The notes: generated by a model from the letters alone, not told the origin. Numbered from the stretch's first letter, positions 25,537 to 34,102 are shown. The stretch is DNA of 64,000 nucleotides from Pseudomonas sp. PH1b (GCF_000633395.1 NZ_AYMU01000020.1:248001-312000); one strand, 5' to 3'. Numbers and translations are program-made.

Positions 25537-26114
25537 ACAAAATTGATGGGGCGCCCGCTCAGTTGCCGCTGCGCCATGGACTGGATGCAAGGCCCGCAGC
25601 GCCGGCCGAGCCCGGTCAGGTGCAGGCCTTCGAGGCGGCGATGAAAAGCCCTCCAGGGGCGTCCCGGCCGGCTCCGACCGATGCCCCGCTGCAGCTGTGG
25701 TTGCAAGGTGCGAGCCTGGCCACAGCCCTGACGGGGATGGACCGCACGCAGCAGCGCGAGACGGTCTGGAAATGGTATCGCCAGGACCTGCCGGAGTCGG
25801 CTGAGGGCCGTCGTGACGAGCTGCGCGAGTGGCTCATGCACGGTTTGTCGGATCGCTTGCTGGCGCATTTCCCGCAACAGCGAGGCGGGCTTGAGCCCGA
25901 TCGTCTGGCGCTCAAGGATCTGCTCAAGGAGCAGGCCCCTTTTGGCAAGCAGCAGGAGACGCTGTTGCTCAATGTACTGGGCGAGATCAAGGGCGTTGAG
26001 GGTAGCGAGTACCTGAGCTCCCTGGTGCGCAGCGAGTTGCAGACGCTGATTCCGCTCAACGCAATGATTAAAAACTTGATGAGCTTTACCCACTCACCCG
26101 ATCTGGAGTCGTGA
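25533..26114 (+). CDS. pscH: PscH (YscH/YopR family)
   Basis: 193 residues, an early secreted protein of the YopR/YscH family, thought to affect needle polymerization. The first 70 residues are Pro/Ala-rich and look variable; the helical core from about 70 on (landmarks RRDELREWLMHGLSDRLLAH, NVLGEIKGVEGSEYL) is the conserved part. Longer than YopR of Yersinia (165). Coupled to pscG and pscI by short overlaps. Confidence 0.88.
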   Translation: MNKIDGAPAQLPLRHGLDARPAAPAEPGQVQAFEAAMKSPPGASRPAPTDAPLQLWLQGASLATALTGMDRTQQRETVWKWYRQDLPESAEGRRDELREWLMHGLSDRLLAHFPQQRGGLEPDRLALKDLLKEQAPFGKQQETLLLNVLGEIKGVEGSEYLSSLVRSELQTLIPLNAMIKNLMSFTHSPDLES

Positions 26115-26452
26115 TGGACGTTAATCAGATAAGTCAGGCCGCGGTCACCTCGCTCGATGAGCTCAAGACCCCCCAGGCCAGTGTCGGGCAAATTGCCGAT
26201 TTCGAGCAGGCGATGGCCAAGGGCGCTGAGAGCCTTGGGGGCGACCTGCTCAATGAGATCGGACAGATGAAAGAGCGTTTCTCCCAGGCCAAGCGCGAGC
26301 TTGAGGTCGAGTTGTCGACCCCCGGCGATGACCCGAGCAGCCTGATGCAGATGCAGTGGTCGTTGATGCGCATCAGCATGCAGGAGGAACTGATAGCCAA
26401 GACGGTCGGACGCATGAGTCAGAACGTCGAAACGCTGATGAAAACCCAATAA
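26114..26452 (+). CDS. pscI: inner rod protein PscI
   Basis: 112 residues. The C-terminal 45 residues (SLMQMQWSLMRISMQEELIA, then KTVGRMSQNVETLMKTQ) are nearly identical to P. aeruginosa PscI; this helix builds the inner rod and is also the part that host NAIP/NLRC4 detects in related proteins. The ATG at 26114 overlaps the pscH stop. Confidence 0.96.
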   Translation: MDVNQISQAAVTSLDELKTPQASVGQIADFEQAMAKGAESLGGDLLNEIGQMKERFSQAKRELEVELSTPGDDPSSLMQMQWSLMRISMQEELIAKTVGRMSQNVETLMKTQ

Positions 26453-26460
26453 GGTGTTGC

Positions 26461-27198
26461 GTGAAGAGACTCAATCGAACGCTGATGTTGCTGACCGTTT
26501 TGCTGCTTGCCGGTTGCAAGGTCGAACTCTATGCCGGTATCAGTCAGAAAGAAGGCAATGAAATGCTCGCGTTGCTGCGCACCGAGGGAATCGAAGCGTC
26601 CAAGCAGCCGGACAAGGATGGCAAGATCAAACTGCTGGTCGAGGAGTCCGATATCGCCGAGGCCATCGATGCGCTCAAGCGCAAGGGCTATCCGCGTGAG
26701 AGTTTTTCCACACTCAAGGATGTGTTCCCCAAGGAGGGGTTGATCTCCTCGCCGGTCGAGGAGCGCGCCCGGCTCAATTACGCCAAGGCTCAGGAAATTT
26801 CCCGGACACTGTCGGAAATCGACGGTGTGCTCGTGGCGCGCGTCCATGTGGTGTTGCCCGAAGACCGTGACGGTTTGGGCAAGAAATCTTCACCGGCCTC
26901 GGCGTCGGTGTTTATCAAGCATGCGGCGGACATTCAGCTCGACGCTTACATTCCGCAGATTAAACAATTGGTGAACAACGGCATCGAGGGCCTGAGTTAC
27001 GACCGCATCAGCGTGGTCCTGGTGCCTTCGGTGGACGTCCGCCAGGTTCCACTCGCGCCGCGATATGACACGGTGTTCTCGATTCAGGTGACGGAAGCCT
27101 CTCGTGGGCGTTTGCTCGGGCTGTTCGGTCTGCTGGTCGCGCTGTTGCTGGTGAGTAATCTCGGCCAGTACTTGTGGCTGCGCAGCAGGGCTTCGTAA
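26461..27198 (+). CDS. pscJ: inner-membrane ring lipoprotein PscJ
   Basis: 245 residues from a GTG at 26461 (VKRLNRTLMLLT...), eight bases after pscI. Lipobox LLAGC at the end of the signal sequence (Cys19), two ring-building domains with KQLVNNGIEGLSYDRISVVL, and a C-terminal membrane anchor (LLGLFGLLVALLLVSNLGQY). YscJ/PrgK family. Reading upstream of the GTG has no signal-sequence logic. Confidence 0.95.
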   Translation: MKRLNRTLMLLTVLLLAGCKVELYAGISQKEGNEMLALLRTEGIEASKQPDKDGKIKLLVEESDIAEAIDALKRKGYPRESFSTLKDVFPKEGLISSPVEERARLNYAKAQEISRTLSEIDGVLVARVHVVLPEDRDGLGKKSSPASASVFIKHAADIQLDAYIPQIKQLVNNGIEGLSYDRISVVLVPSVDVRQVPLAPRYDTVFSIQVTEASRGRLLGLFGLLVALLLVSNLGQYLWLRSRAS

Positions 27199-27839
27199 TG
27201 ACGTTGTTGCTGACGCCCTATCAACTGCGGTTTTGTCCTGCCCGCTACATCCACCCTACGCGCGTCCCGCCTGCGCTGATGCAACTGGCCGACACCCTGA
27301 GCCATTGGCGTCGGCACAGCGGGATCAATGCCTGGCTGCTCAGTGAATGCGCGCTGGACATCGACTACGAGTTGCCAGCGACCCTTGGAGGGTTGGCGTT
27401 CTTCGAGCAAGCGGCGCTGGAGAAGACCCTCGGTTACCTGGGCGCGCTGCTGCATGGCCAGGCTATTCGCCAAGTGCTGGACGCGAGCAACCTGCGCCGG
27501 GTTCATGCCGCAATCGGTGAGGCCGGGCATCGTTACTGCCTGGAACAGCTGGAGCTGATCATAGGTACTTGGCCGCCAGGCTGGCAGCTGCCATTGCCTG
27601 AAGGTGAGCTCGGTGATTGCCTGCGCCAACGCGCGCTGGCGTTCTGGTTGCTGGCCTGCGCTGACGCCGCCCCGGGTTTTGCCCGACGTGTGGCCTTGCG
27701 CCTGGGGCTTGCCGAGCCCGGTTTGCCCGCGCCTGCGGTGCATTGGGTGATGAGCAGCAACCAGCGTTCATTGGCCCAGGCGTTGTGCCTGAAAATCGCC
27801 CGACAAGTGAGCCCGCAATGCTTCCATTTATTGAAATAA
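27198..27839 (+). CDS. pscK: sorting-platform adaptor PscK
   Basis: 213 residues, YscK/PscK family: the linker between the PscD cytosolic domain and PscQ. It is the least conserved structural gene and was identified by position between pscJ and pscL and by landmarks such as MTLLLTPYQLRFCPARYIHP. Its ATG overlaps the pscJ stop (TAATG) and its end overlaps pscL by 22 bases. Confidence 0.9.
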   Translation: MTLLLTPYQLRFCPARYIHPTRVPPALMQLADTLSHWRRHSGINAWLLSECALDIDYELPATLGGLAFFEQAALEKTLGYLGALLHGQAIRQVLDASNLRRVHAAIGEAGHRYCLEQLELIIGTWPPGWQLPLPEGELGDCLRQRALAFWLLACADAAPGFARRVALRLGLAEPGLPAPAVHWVMSSNQRSLAQALCLKIARQVSPQCFHLLK

Positions 27840-28501
27840 AAGCCTCCGAAGTACGACTCGCGCCGGATCAGGTCTTGCTGCGTAGCAGCGACTATCAGGA
27901 TTACCTGACGGCGGGCGAACTGGTCGACATCGCCCGTAAACGCGCCGCTGAAATCGAACAGGCCGCCCATGATGTCTACGTGCAACAGAAGGCGTTGGGC
28001 TGGCAGGCCGGTGTCGAAGAGGCACGTATCCGCCAGGCCACGCTGATTCAGGAGACGCTGCTGCAATGTCATCAGTATTACCGTGAGGTCGAACAACAGA
28101 TGAGCGACGTGGTGTTGCAGGCAGTGCGCAAGATTCTCCAGCACTACGACAACATCGAGCTGACATTACAGGTCGCGCAGCAGGCGCTGTCGCTGGTCAG
28201 CAATCAGAAGCAGGTGATTCTGCATGTGCAGCCGGATCAGGTGGTTGAGGTGCGCGAGCAGATCTCCCGAGTGCTCAAGGACTTCCCGGAAGTGGGCTAT
28301 GTCGAAGTCATTGCCGATGCCCGCCTGGACCAGGGCGGCTGTATCCTGGAGACCGAAATTGGCATTATCGATGCGAGCGTGGACGGTCAGTTGAGCGCTC
28401 TGGAAGCGACCTTGAAGCAAGCCTGGATGCACAAGGACAGAGTCATCGCGACTGTGAGTGAGAGTGCCGTCGAAGCACCCACGCTTGAAGTTCTAAATTG
28501 A
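27818..28501 (+). CDS. pscL: ATPase regulator PscL
   Basis: 227 residues, FliH/YscL/PscL family. N-terminal helix region, a long coiled-coil part (about 40-110) and a C-terminal domain that binds the PscN ATPase and holds it to the PscQ pods (landmark DARLDQGGCILETEIGIIDA). The final A of its TGA stop is the first base of the candidate ExsA box for exoU. Confidence 0.93.
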   Translation: MLPFIEIKASEVRLAPDQVLLRSSDYQDYLTAGELVDIARKRAAEIEQAAHDVYVQQKALGWQAGVEEARIRQATLIQETLLQCHQYYREVEQQMSDVVLQAVRKILQHYDNIELTLQVAQQALSLVSNQKQVILHVQPDQVVEVREQISRVLKDFPEVGYVEVIADARLDQGGCILETEIGIIDASVDGQLSALEATLKQAWMHKDRVIATVSESAVEAPTLEVLN

Positions 28502-28551
28502 CAAAAATACGTCCGATACTGGAAAAACAAAAAAAGTCATTCCCTTAGTCT
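28501..28551 (+). promoter_or_regulatory. ExsA-dependent promoter of exoU-spcU
   Basis: The box at 28501-28525 begins ACAAAAATAC, then GTCC and ATACTGG. A -10 element TAGTCT stands at 28546-28551 after 20 bases. The exoU ATG is at 28589 with GGGAG upstream. The effector genes can thus be transcribed on their own in addition to read-through from exsD-pscL. Confidence 0.8.
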
Positions 28552-28588
28552 TTGCTCCTGAAAGAACCAACGTTCCCTGGGAGCCACT

Positions 28589-30628
28589 ATGTTAATTCCT
28601 TCCTCAATCAACGCGCTTGCCAGTACCGGCAAGCCGCAGGAAATCACCCCGCCGAAAGACTCGCAACCGGCCAAGGGCACCTTGTCTACCGACGCCGTGG
28701 GTCAGAGTCTGACGGCAGCGCTCAAGAATACGGTCGGCATCGCGGTCAGCGCGCAATTGCCGGACTTCAGCCGTGCCAGCCTGGTCACGCCGCAGCCTGA
28801 AGGTGCGTCGCAGTTGATCGCCGACGCGGCCGGACAGCGCAAGATCACGCTGCGCAGTTTCGAGAACGGCGTTACCGAACTGCAGTTGACGCGTCCACCC
28901 TTGACCAGTCTGGTCCTCAGCGGAGGGGGGGCTAAAGGCGCGGCGTATCCGGGGGCGATTACGGCGCTTGAAAACAAGGGCGCGCTCGAAGGTATCAAGA
29001 GCATTTCCGGCTCGTCGGCCGGCGCTATCACGGCTTCGCTGCTGGCGTCCGGGATGAACGCCACTTCGTTCAAGAATCTGTCGGACAGCATGGACCTGAT
29101 CTCCCTGCTCGACAGCGGTACAGGCTGGCAGAAGAAAGCCCAGCATCTGATCTCCGGTGCCGGCACCCTGATGACCGGGGGCAAGTTGGGCGTCGTCGGC
29201 AGCATCATTCGGCTGCTGTCCAACATTCTGCCGCGCATGGGCTCTGAAGCGGCGCCGTTGGAGAAGGTTCTGCGCACGGAGTCCAGCAAGTCCGTACTGA
29301 GCCAGATCGCGGCTCATCCGGACGTTGCTCGGCAACCCGCCGTCAGCGCTATCGCGCAAAAACTGGAGAAAGGCGGGGCGGTGACATTCCGCGACCTGGC
29401 CGTGCTCAGCAAGCAGATTCCGCAGATTAAGGAACTGAACATGACCGGCACGGCCATGTTTGAAGGGCGTCCGCAGTTGGTGGTGTTCAGCGCCGAGCTG
29501 ACCCCCGACATGGACATCGCCCATGCTGCGCACATCTCAGGCTCGTTCCCGCTGGTGTTCAAGAAATCCGCTGAAACCGCGCAGCCGTTCCAGGAACAGG
29601 GTGAGCGCACGCTGTTTCAGGACGGTGGCGTCATGCTCAACGTGCCAGTGCCAGAGATGATCGATCGGCAGTTCTCGAACAGTCCGTTGCGTCAGGCCGA
29701 TAACCTCATCCTCAAGTTCCCTGAGGATGAGGTTGCACAGAAGGGCCCTGGCCGAGGCGCGATCAATCTGGCGGAGGGGATTGTGGGCGCTCCACTGGGC
29801 GCACGAGCGGCATTGCAGGATCGTGGGCTCGCCGCGTTCGAAGACCAGACCGTTGTAGTGCCGCTCAAGACTGAATCGGGCGACTACAGCGGGATGCTCA
29901 GCGGCACCCTGAATTTCACCATGCCCGACGCCGTCAAGAATTCGCTGCAGGCGTTGTTGCAGGACGAGGTGGGTGGCCACCTCGACAACCGTTTGCAAGC
30001 CCGCGAGGCCCACACGTTTGCGACGATGGAAGGCGCTTTGCTGGCGCTGGACGATGAAATGCTGGCCAGTGTCGCCCAGCAAGACCCGGTGCGCACAGCG
30101 GACGTTGTGCAGTTCCGGCAGGCGGTGGGCGAGGCGTTATCCGGTCTGACGGTGGCGATCGTCTCGGCCGAAGACATGAAATTGACCGACGACATGCGTT
30201 CGGCCTTCTCGCAGTTGGACGCTTTGGCGACGACGCCAGAGCGCAAGGAGTGGTTGAGCAAAACCTTGAATAACGCGGATAACAAGGACCATCAACGTTT
30301 GCTCGGCGCTCTGCGCAACACGCCGGTGGAGTCGCCAGTGCTGAAGGCGGCGGTGGACGAAATGCGCAAGCGTGATGTAGCGGTGATTGCCGACAACATT
30401 CGCAAGGAAGTGATCTTGCCGTCCCTGTTCCGGACTGGTCAGCCGGACTCCAACGTAGCATTGCTGCGCCGCGTCGAGCACAGCCTGATGCGTGCCATCA
30501 ACCCAGCGCAGATCAATCAGGCTCTGGATGATCTGGCCGACAACTACGGTGCGCGGAACAAGCCCTGGAGCAAGGCGTTCAGCTCTACCACCATCGACAT
30601 GGCCCGGGCCTGGCGGATCAAGGAGTAA
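28589..30628 (+). CDS. exoU: T3SS effector ExoU, patatin-like phospholipase A2
   Basis: 679 residues against 687 in P. aeruginosa ExoU. The patatin domain has the oxyanion loop GGGAKG (112-117), the nucleophile motif GSSAG (141-145, Ser143) and the second dyad residue in DGG (Asp345). The C-terminal half (about 480-679) corresponds to the membrane-localization and ubiquitin-responding region, with RKEVILPSLFRTGQPDSNVA nearly as in P. aeruginosa. In that species the enzyme is injected, activated by host ubiquitin and destroys membranes. The N-terminal 55 residues, with the secretion signal, are variable. It sits directly after pscL and before its chaperone. Confidence 0.96.
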   Translation: MLIPSSINALASTGKPQEITPPKDSQPAKGTLSTDAVGQSLTAALKNTVGIAVSAQLPDFSRASLVTPQPEGASQLIADAAGQRKITLRSFENGVTELQLTRPPLTSLVLSGGGAKGAAYPGAITALENKGALEGIKSISGSSAGAITASLLASGMNATSFKNLSDSMDLISLLDSGTGWQKKAQHLISGAGTLMTGGKLGVVGSIIRLLSNILPRMGSEAAPLEKVLRTESSKSVLSQIAAHPDVARQPAVSAIAQKLEKGGAVTFRDLAVLSKQIPQIKELNMTGTAMFEGRPQLVVFSAELTPDMDIAHAAHISGSFPLVFKKSAETAQPFQEQGERTLFQDGGVMLNVPVPEMIDRQFSNSPLRQADNLILKFPEDEVAQKGPGRGAINLAEGIVGAPLGARAALQDRGLAAFEDQTVVVPLKTESGDYSGMLSGTLNFTMPDAVKNSLQALLQDEVGGHLDNRLQAREAHTFATMEGALLALDDEMLASVAQQDPVRTADVVQFRQAVGEALSGLTVAIVSAEDMKLTDDMRSAFSQLDALATTPERKEWLSKTLNNADNKDHQRLLGALRNTPVESPVLKAAVDEMRKRDVAVIADNIRKEVILPSLFRTGQPDSNVALLRRVEHSLMRAINPAQINQALDDLADNYGARNKPWSKAFSSTTIDMARAWRIKE

Positions 30629-30633
30629 ACCCC

Positions 30634-31044
30634 ATGAGCGTAAAAGCCTGGCTGGACCAATGGGACCTGGAGTTGCCGCCAGAGGCGCAGCATACCTGCC
30701 GCCTGCGCATTGGTGAGGGGCCTGAATTGTTGCTCGAGCGCACACCAGGCGGCTGGTTGATTGCCTTGCGCCTGGGCGCGTTGCCCAGCCCCCTGCTGCA
30801 GGGTGTGGTGCTGCAATTATTGCAGGTCAACAGCCCGTTCTCGGTGCTTGCCCCGGTCAGACTGACGGCTGACGTTGCCGGTGATCTGGTGCTGTGGATC
30901 GAGGCGCTTGAGGGGCAGGCAGACGTCGAGCAGTTGAACGCCTGGTATGGCAAATTGCTGCAAGGCCATACCTCGTTCAGTTCGTTGACTGCGCCCGGCG
31001 CGACCCTGACTGATGCGCCTATGCGAAGTGGGGTATTTGTCTGA
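30634..31044 (+). CDS. spcU: ExoU chaperone SpcU
   Basis: 136 residues (137 in P. aeruginosa), class I chaperone pattern with MSVKAWLDQWDLELPPEAQH and a C-terminal helix. It binds the N-terminal region of ExoU to keep it ready for export. AAGGAG overlaps the end of exoU, giving a five-base gap between the two genes and coupled expression. Confidence 0.92.
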   Translation: MSVKAWLDQWDLELPPEAQHTCRLRIGEGPELLLERTPGGWLIALRLGALPSPLLQGVVLQLLQVNSPFSVLAPVRLTADVAGDLVLWIEALEGQADVEQLNAWYGKLLQGHTSFSSLTAPGATLTDAPMRSGVFV

Positions 31045-31060
31045 GCTGACTGTTTGAATA

Positions 31061-31086
31061 ACACCGGGCCCTTATGGGCCCGGTGT
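31061..31086 (+). terminator. hairpin closing the T3SS island
   Basis: A perfect 11-bp stem, ACACCGGGCCC and GGGCCCGGTGT, with a TTAT loop, 17 bases after the spcU stop. The tail CATTTC is only weakly T-rich, but stem strength makes a terminator likely. It marks the right end of recognisable island sequence. Confidence 0.75.
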
Positions 31087-31477
31087 CATTTCAAGCGGGC
31101 ATCCACATGGCAAGGTGCGGTGACCAGGCGCGTGGTCATGAGCAGGCCGGCGTGAGGAGTGTTCATCACGAGGTCGCGGGCGGCATCGGGCAACCGATCC
31201 TTGATGCCGAATTCAGGGGTGTCGATACCGAGCGCGGCAACGGCAAGTGCAGATAAAGCGGCTGGCACGGGCAAGGCCTCTGTCTGTAGTCTTGACGCTC
31301 TGATCGGGCATACGCATGCCGGCTTTGCTTCTGCAGCGGCTCAGGTCCAGCAAATCGAGCCGTAACCGGAACGATCGGAATAGATAGGCGCAACTGCGTG
31401 CGGCGTGATCGGCGTCACTATAGACCGCCGCCGAGCCTAGATGAATCGATTCTCTTCAGGCAATCAGGGAGTGTGAG
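31087..31477. other. intergenic stretch at the right island junction, no supported gene
   Basis: About 390 bases between the spcU hairpin and the transporter gene. A minus-strand frame of 62 codons (31274-31086, TTG start, ending VTAPCHVDARLK) and a plus-strand frame of 68 codons overlap here, but neither has a ribosome site or a family I recognise. The minus-strand one could be the tail of a gene cut by the island insertion; this is a guess. No tRNA, integrase or direct repeat with the left junction was seen. Confidence 0.4.
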
Positions 31478-32311
31478 GTGCTGGCGACAAGTCTGGTTCT
31501 GGTGGCCGCGCTGCTGCATGCGGCCTGGAATACCCTGATCAAGTTCAGTGGCGAACGCCTCCTGGTGGTGGCTTGCATGGACAGCGTGGCGCTGCTGTTC
31601 GTCGCCGGCATGCTGTTTTTCCTGCAAGCGCCGCCGCCGGAGATCTGGCCCTGGATCCTGGCCTCGGCGGCCTTTGAATTGCTGTATCGCTATCTGCTGA
31701 TCCAGGCCTATCGCGTGGGGGATCTGGGGCTGGTCTATCCACTGATGCGCGGGCTGTCGCCCCTGGTGGTGCTGGCACTGACCCTGTTTTTTGCCGGCGA
31801 GGTACTCAGTACCCAGCAAATCCTTGGCATCCTGTTGATCCCCTTTGGCATGCTCTGCCTGCTCTGGCAGGGAGGAGGCGGTGCGCGCCTGCCCTGGTCG
31901 ATGCTGCCGGTGGTGGCGTTGATTGGCCTGTGCATCGGTTGCTACACCTTTATCGACGGGCAGGCCTTGCGCCGCTGGCCGCACCCGCTGGACTACCTGA
32001 CCTGGGTCACGCTGCTCAGCGCCTGGCCCTTTCCGCTGGTGGCGATGGTGTGGAAACGCCCGGCTTTTGCGCGGTTCTGGCGTGAGCAATGGCGCCTTGG
32101 CCTGAGTGTCGGATTTTGCGTGTTGTTCAGCTACGCTCTGGTGCTTTGGGCCATGCAGCTGGGATCGATCGCCGAAGCGGCGGCGCTGCGTGAGATCAGT
32201 GTGATTCTGGTGGTGCTGTTCGGTATGCGCTACCTGAAAGAACCTTTCGGCCGGCCACGGCTCTTAGCCTGTGGGTTGGTGCTGATTGGCATGTTGGTGA
32301 TGAAGTTCTGA
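31478..32311 (+). CDS. DMT-superfamily (EamA) transporter
   Basis: 277 residues from a GTG with GGGAG six bases upstream. Ten hydrophobic segments in two five-helix halves, as in EamA permeases; the second half carries the usual closing sequence AAALREISVILVVLFGMRYL followed by a last helix. Inner-membrane exporter or importer of a small metabolite; substrate unknown. First chromosomal gene right of the secretion island. Confidence 0.85.
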   Translation: MLATSLVLVAALLHAAWNTLIKFSGERLLVVACMDSVALLFVAGMLFFLQAPPPEIWPWILASAAFELLYRYLLIQAYRVGDLGLVYPLMRGLSPLVVLALTLFFAGEVLSTQQILGILLIPFGMLCLLWQGGGGARLPWSMLPVVALIGLCIGCYTFIDGQALRRWPHPLDYLTWVTLLSAWPFPLVAMVWKRPAFARFWREQWRLGLSVGFCVLFSYALVLWAMQLGSIAEAAALREISVILVVLFGMRYLKEPFGRPRLLACGLVLIGMLVMKF

Positions 32312-32343
32312 CCTCAAACAACTCTAAAAAAGGAATTTGCGCT

Positions 32344-32730
32344 ATGACTGTCGCTTTCTGGTGTGTATTGATCGCTATCTTGTTGCCGTACCTGTGTACC
32401 GGCGTGGCCAAGTTCGGTTCAGGCAAGTATGGAGCTGGACAGAACCACGATCCGCGAGCCTTCCTCGACACCCTGCAAGGTTTTGCCCGGCGGGCGCACA
32501 ATGCCCAGCTCAACAGTTTCGAGGTGACCCCGGCGTTTGCCGCTGCGGTGATCATCGCCCATGTAGCGGGCAACGCCGAACTGGTGACCCTCAACGTGCT
32601 GGCGGTGTTGTTCATCACCAGTCGCCTGCTGTACATCATCTGCTACCTGGCGGACTGGGCCATCCTGCGTTCCCTGGTGTGGTTCGTCGGCATGGCACTG
32701 ATTGCCAGCTTCTTCTTCGTTTCGGTCTGA
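32344..32730 (+). CDS. MAPEG-family membrane protein
   Basis: 128 residues with four hydrophobic segments and the motif NSFEVTPAFAAAVIIAH, characteristic of bacterial MAPEG proteins (relatives of membrane-bound glutathione transferases). AAGGA lies upstream of the ATG. Biochemical role in bacteria is not established. It follows the transporter by 32 bases and may be co-transcribed. Confidence 0.85.
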   Translation: MTVAFWCVLIAILLPYLCTGVAKFGSGKYGAGQNHDPRAFLDTLQGFARRAHNAQLNSFEVTPAFAAAVIIAHVAGNAELVTLNVLAVLFITSRLLYIICYLADWAILRSLVWFVGMALIASFFFVSV

Positions 32731-32746
32731 CGCTTCGGCGCTTGGT

Positions 32747-32770
32747 CGCCTGCAGCAGCGACTGCAGGCG
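32747..32770. terminator. hairpin between convergent MAPEG and mltA genes
   Basis: CGCCTGCAG, six bases, CTGCAGGCG in the 67-base gap between two convergent genes. No T-run on either side, so a terminator role is only likely from position. Confidence 0.45.
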
Positions 32771-32797
32771 AGCGGTTGGCAAGCCGGATCGCTCCGG

Positions 32798-33970
32798 TCA
32801 TTTGCTGTCTGGAACGTCCGGCACCTTGGGTAGCGCCATGCCCTTGGGCCAGAGCATCCAGATCTGACCCTGCTGTTTCATGTCGCCGGCCAACTGGCCG
32901 GCGGCGTCTCCGGTACCCCAGAACAGGTCGGCGCGGACTTCGCCGGTAATTGCGCCTCCGGTGTCCTGGGCGGCCACCGGGCGTACCAGGTTACTGCCGT
33001 CGGGGCGGGTGGTGGATAGCCACAGCAGGCTGCCCAGGGGGATCACCTTGCGATCCACGGCAACACTGTAGCCAGAGGTCAGCGGTACGTTCAGCGAGCC
33101 TCGCGGGCCCTCGTTGCTGTCCGGGTTGCGGTTGAAGAACACATAGCTCGGGTTGCTTCCCAACAGCTCGGGAATCCGCGTCGGGTGGGCCTTGGCCCAG
33201 GCGGCAATGGTACCCATGGTCACGTCTTCCTTCTTCAGCTCGCCCTGCTCCACCAGCCAGCGGCCAATGGGACGATAGGGGTGGCCGTTCTGGTCGGCAT
33301 AGCCGATCCGCAGTTGTCGTCCGTCGTCCAGCTGGATCCGCCCGGAGCCCTGGATCTGCAGGAACTGCAGGTCCATCGGATCGGTCAGCCAGGCAATTAC
33401 CGGCGCCTTGACCCCCTTGGTCTCGATGGTCGCTGCATCGTCATAGGGCTTGAGTACCCGCCCCTCGAGCCGGCCTCGCAGGCGCTTGCCCTTGAGCTCC
33501 GGGTAGAGGCTGTCCAGGGCGACGATGATCATGTCGTCCGGCACGCCATACACCGGCACATTGGCAACCGGGGTCTGGGTCAGGCTGCCGGGATACACCG
33601 GTTCGTAGTAGCCGGTGATCAGGCCGCTGCTGCTGCCATTGCCCGAGCGCAGGCCATGGACCTCCAGATGCTCCTTGAGAAAACGGCGTATGGCTTGCGG
33701 AGTTTGCGGCACCGTGGCGGCCGCGGCGCAGGTGGCGCCCCACACCGGATCGGCTTTCAGGCGGGTGCAGGCACTGCGCCAGGAGCCGAAGCCGGCCAGC
33801 AGGTCGTTGTCGGCAACGCTGGGCAGGGATTCCCAGGTCGCGCTGTTGTAGGTAGCCAGGGCGTGAGTCTGTGGTTTGCCACTGTCACCGCCGTTGCAGC
33901 CAGCGAGCAGTGCCAGGGCTGGGAAGGTCCAGAACAAATGGCGGCGCCAGCTGAGGAAGCTCGGGTTCAT
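32798..33970 (-). CDS. mltA: membrane-bound lytic murein transglycosylase A
   Basis: 390 residues from the ATG at 33970 (MNPSFLSWRRHLF), with AAGGA eight bases upstream. Signal with lipobox LLAGC, then the MltA domain (LITGYYEPVYPGS, IQGSGRIQLDDG) and the C-terminal 3D domain with the conserved Asp residues (GYSVAVDRKVIPLGS, AAQDTGGAITGEVRADLFWG). It cuts peptidoglycan between MurNAc and GlcNAc, forming 1,6-anhydro ends, from the inner face of the outer membrane. Usual length for Pseudomonas. Confidence 0.95.
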   Translation of the reverse strand: MNPSFLSWRRHLFWTFPALALLAGCNGGDSGKPQTHALATYNSATWESLPSVADNDLLAGFGSWRSACTRLKADPVWGATCAAAATVPQTPQAIRRFLKEHLEVHGLRSGNGSSSGLITGYYEPVYPGSLTQTPVANVPVYGVPDDMIIVALDSLYPELKGKRLRGRLEGRVLKPYDDAATIETKGVKAPVIAWLTDPMDLQFLQIQGSGRIQLDDGRQLRIGYADQNGHPYRPIGRWLVEQGELKKEDVTMGTIAAWAKAHPTRIPELLGSNPSYVFFNRNPDSNEGPRGSLNVPLTSGYSVAVDRKVIPLGSLLWLSTTRPDGSNLVRPVAAQDTGGAITGEVRADLFWGTGDAAGQLAGDMKQQGQIWMLWPKGMALPKVPDVPDSK

Positions 33971-34102
33971 GCTGTGTGTCCTTGAAGGGTTTTCCGCAAC
34001 GCTCTTGGGTCGGGACAACCCATATTATTAATAGGGCTATTGGTGTTTGCCGGGGAGGCGAGGATACTGGCCGCCGTTTCCGTGACCTGAACTGAAGCCA
34101 CC

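Noticed and set aside
31159..31365. A 68-codon plus-strand frame after spcU as a further effector
   Set aside because: No ribosome site, no ExsA box before it, and it overlaps an equally unconvincing minus-strand frame.
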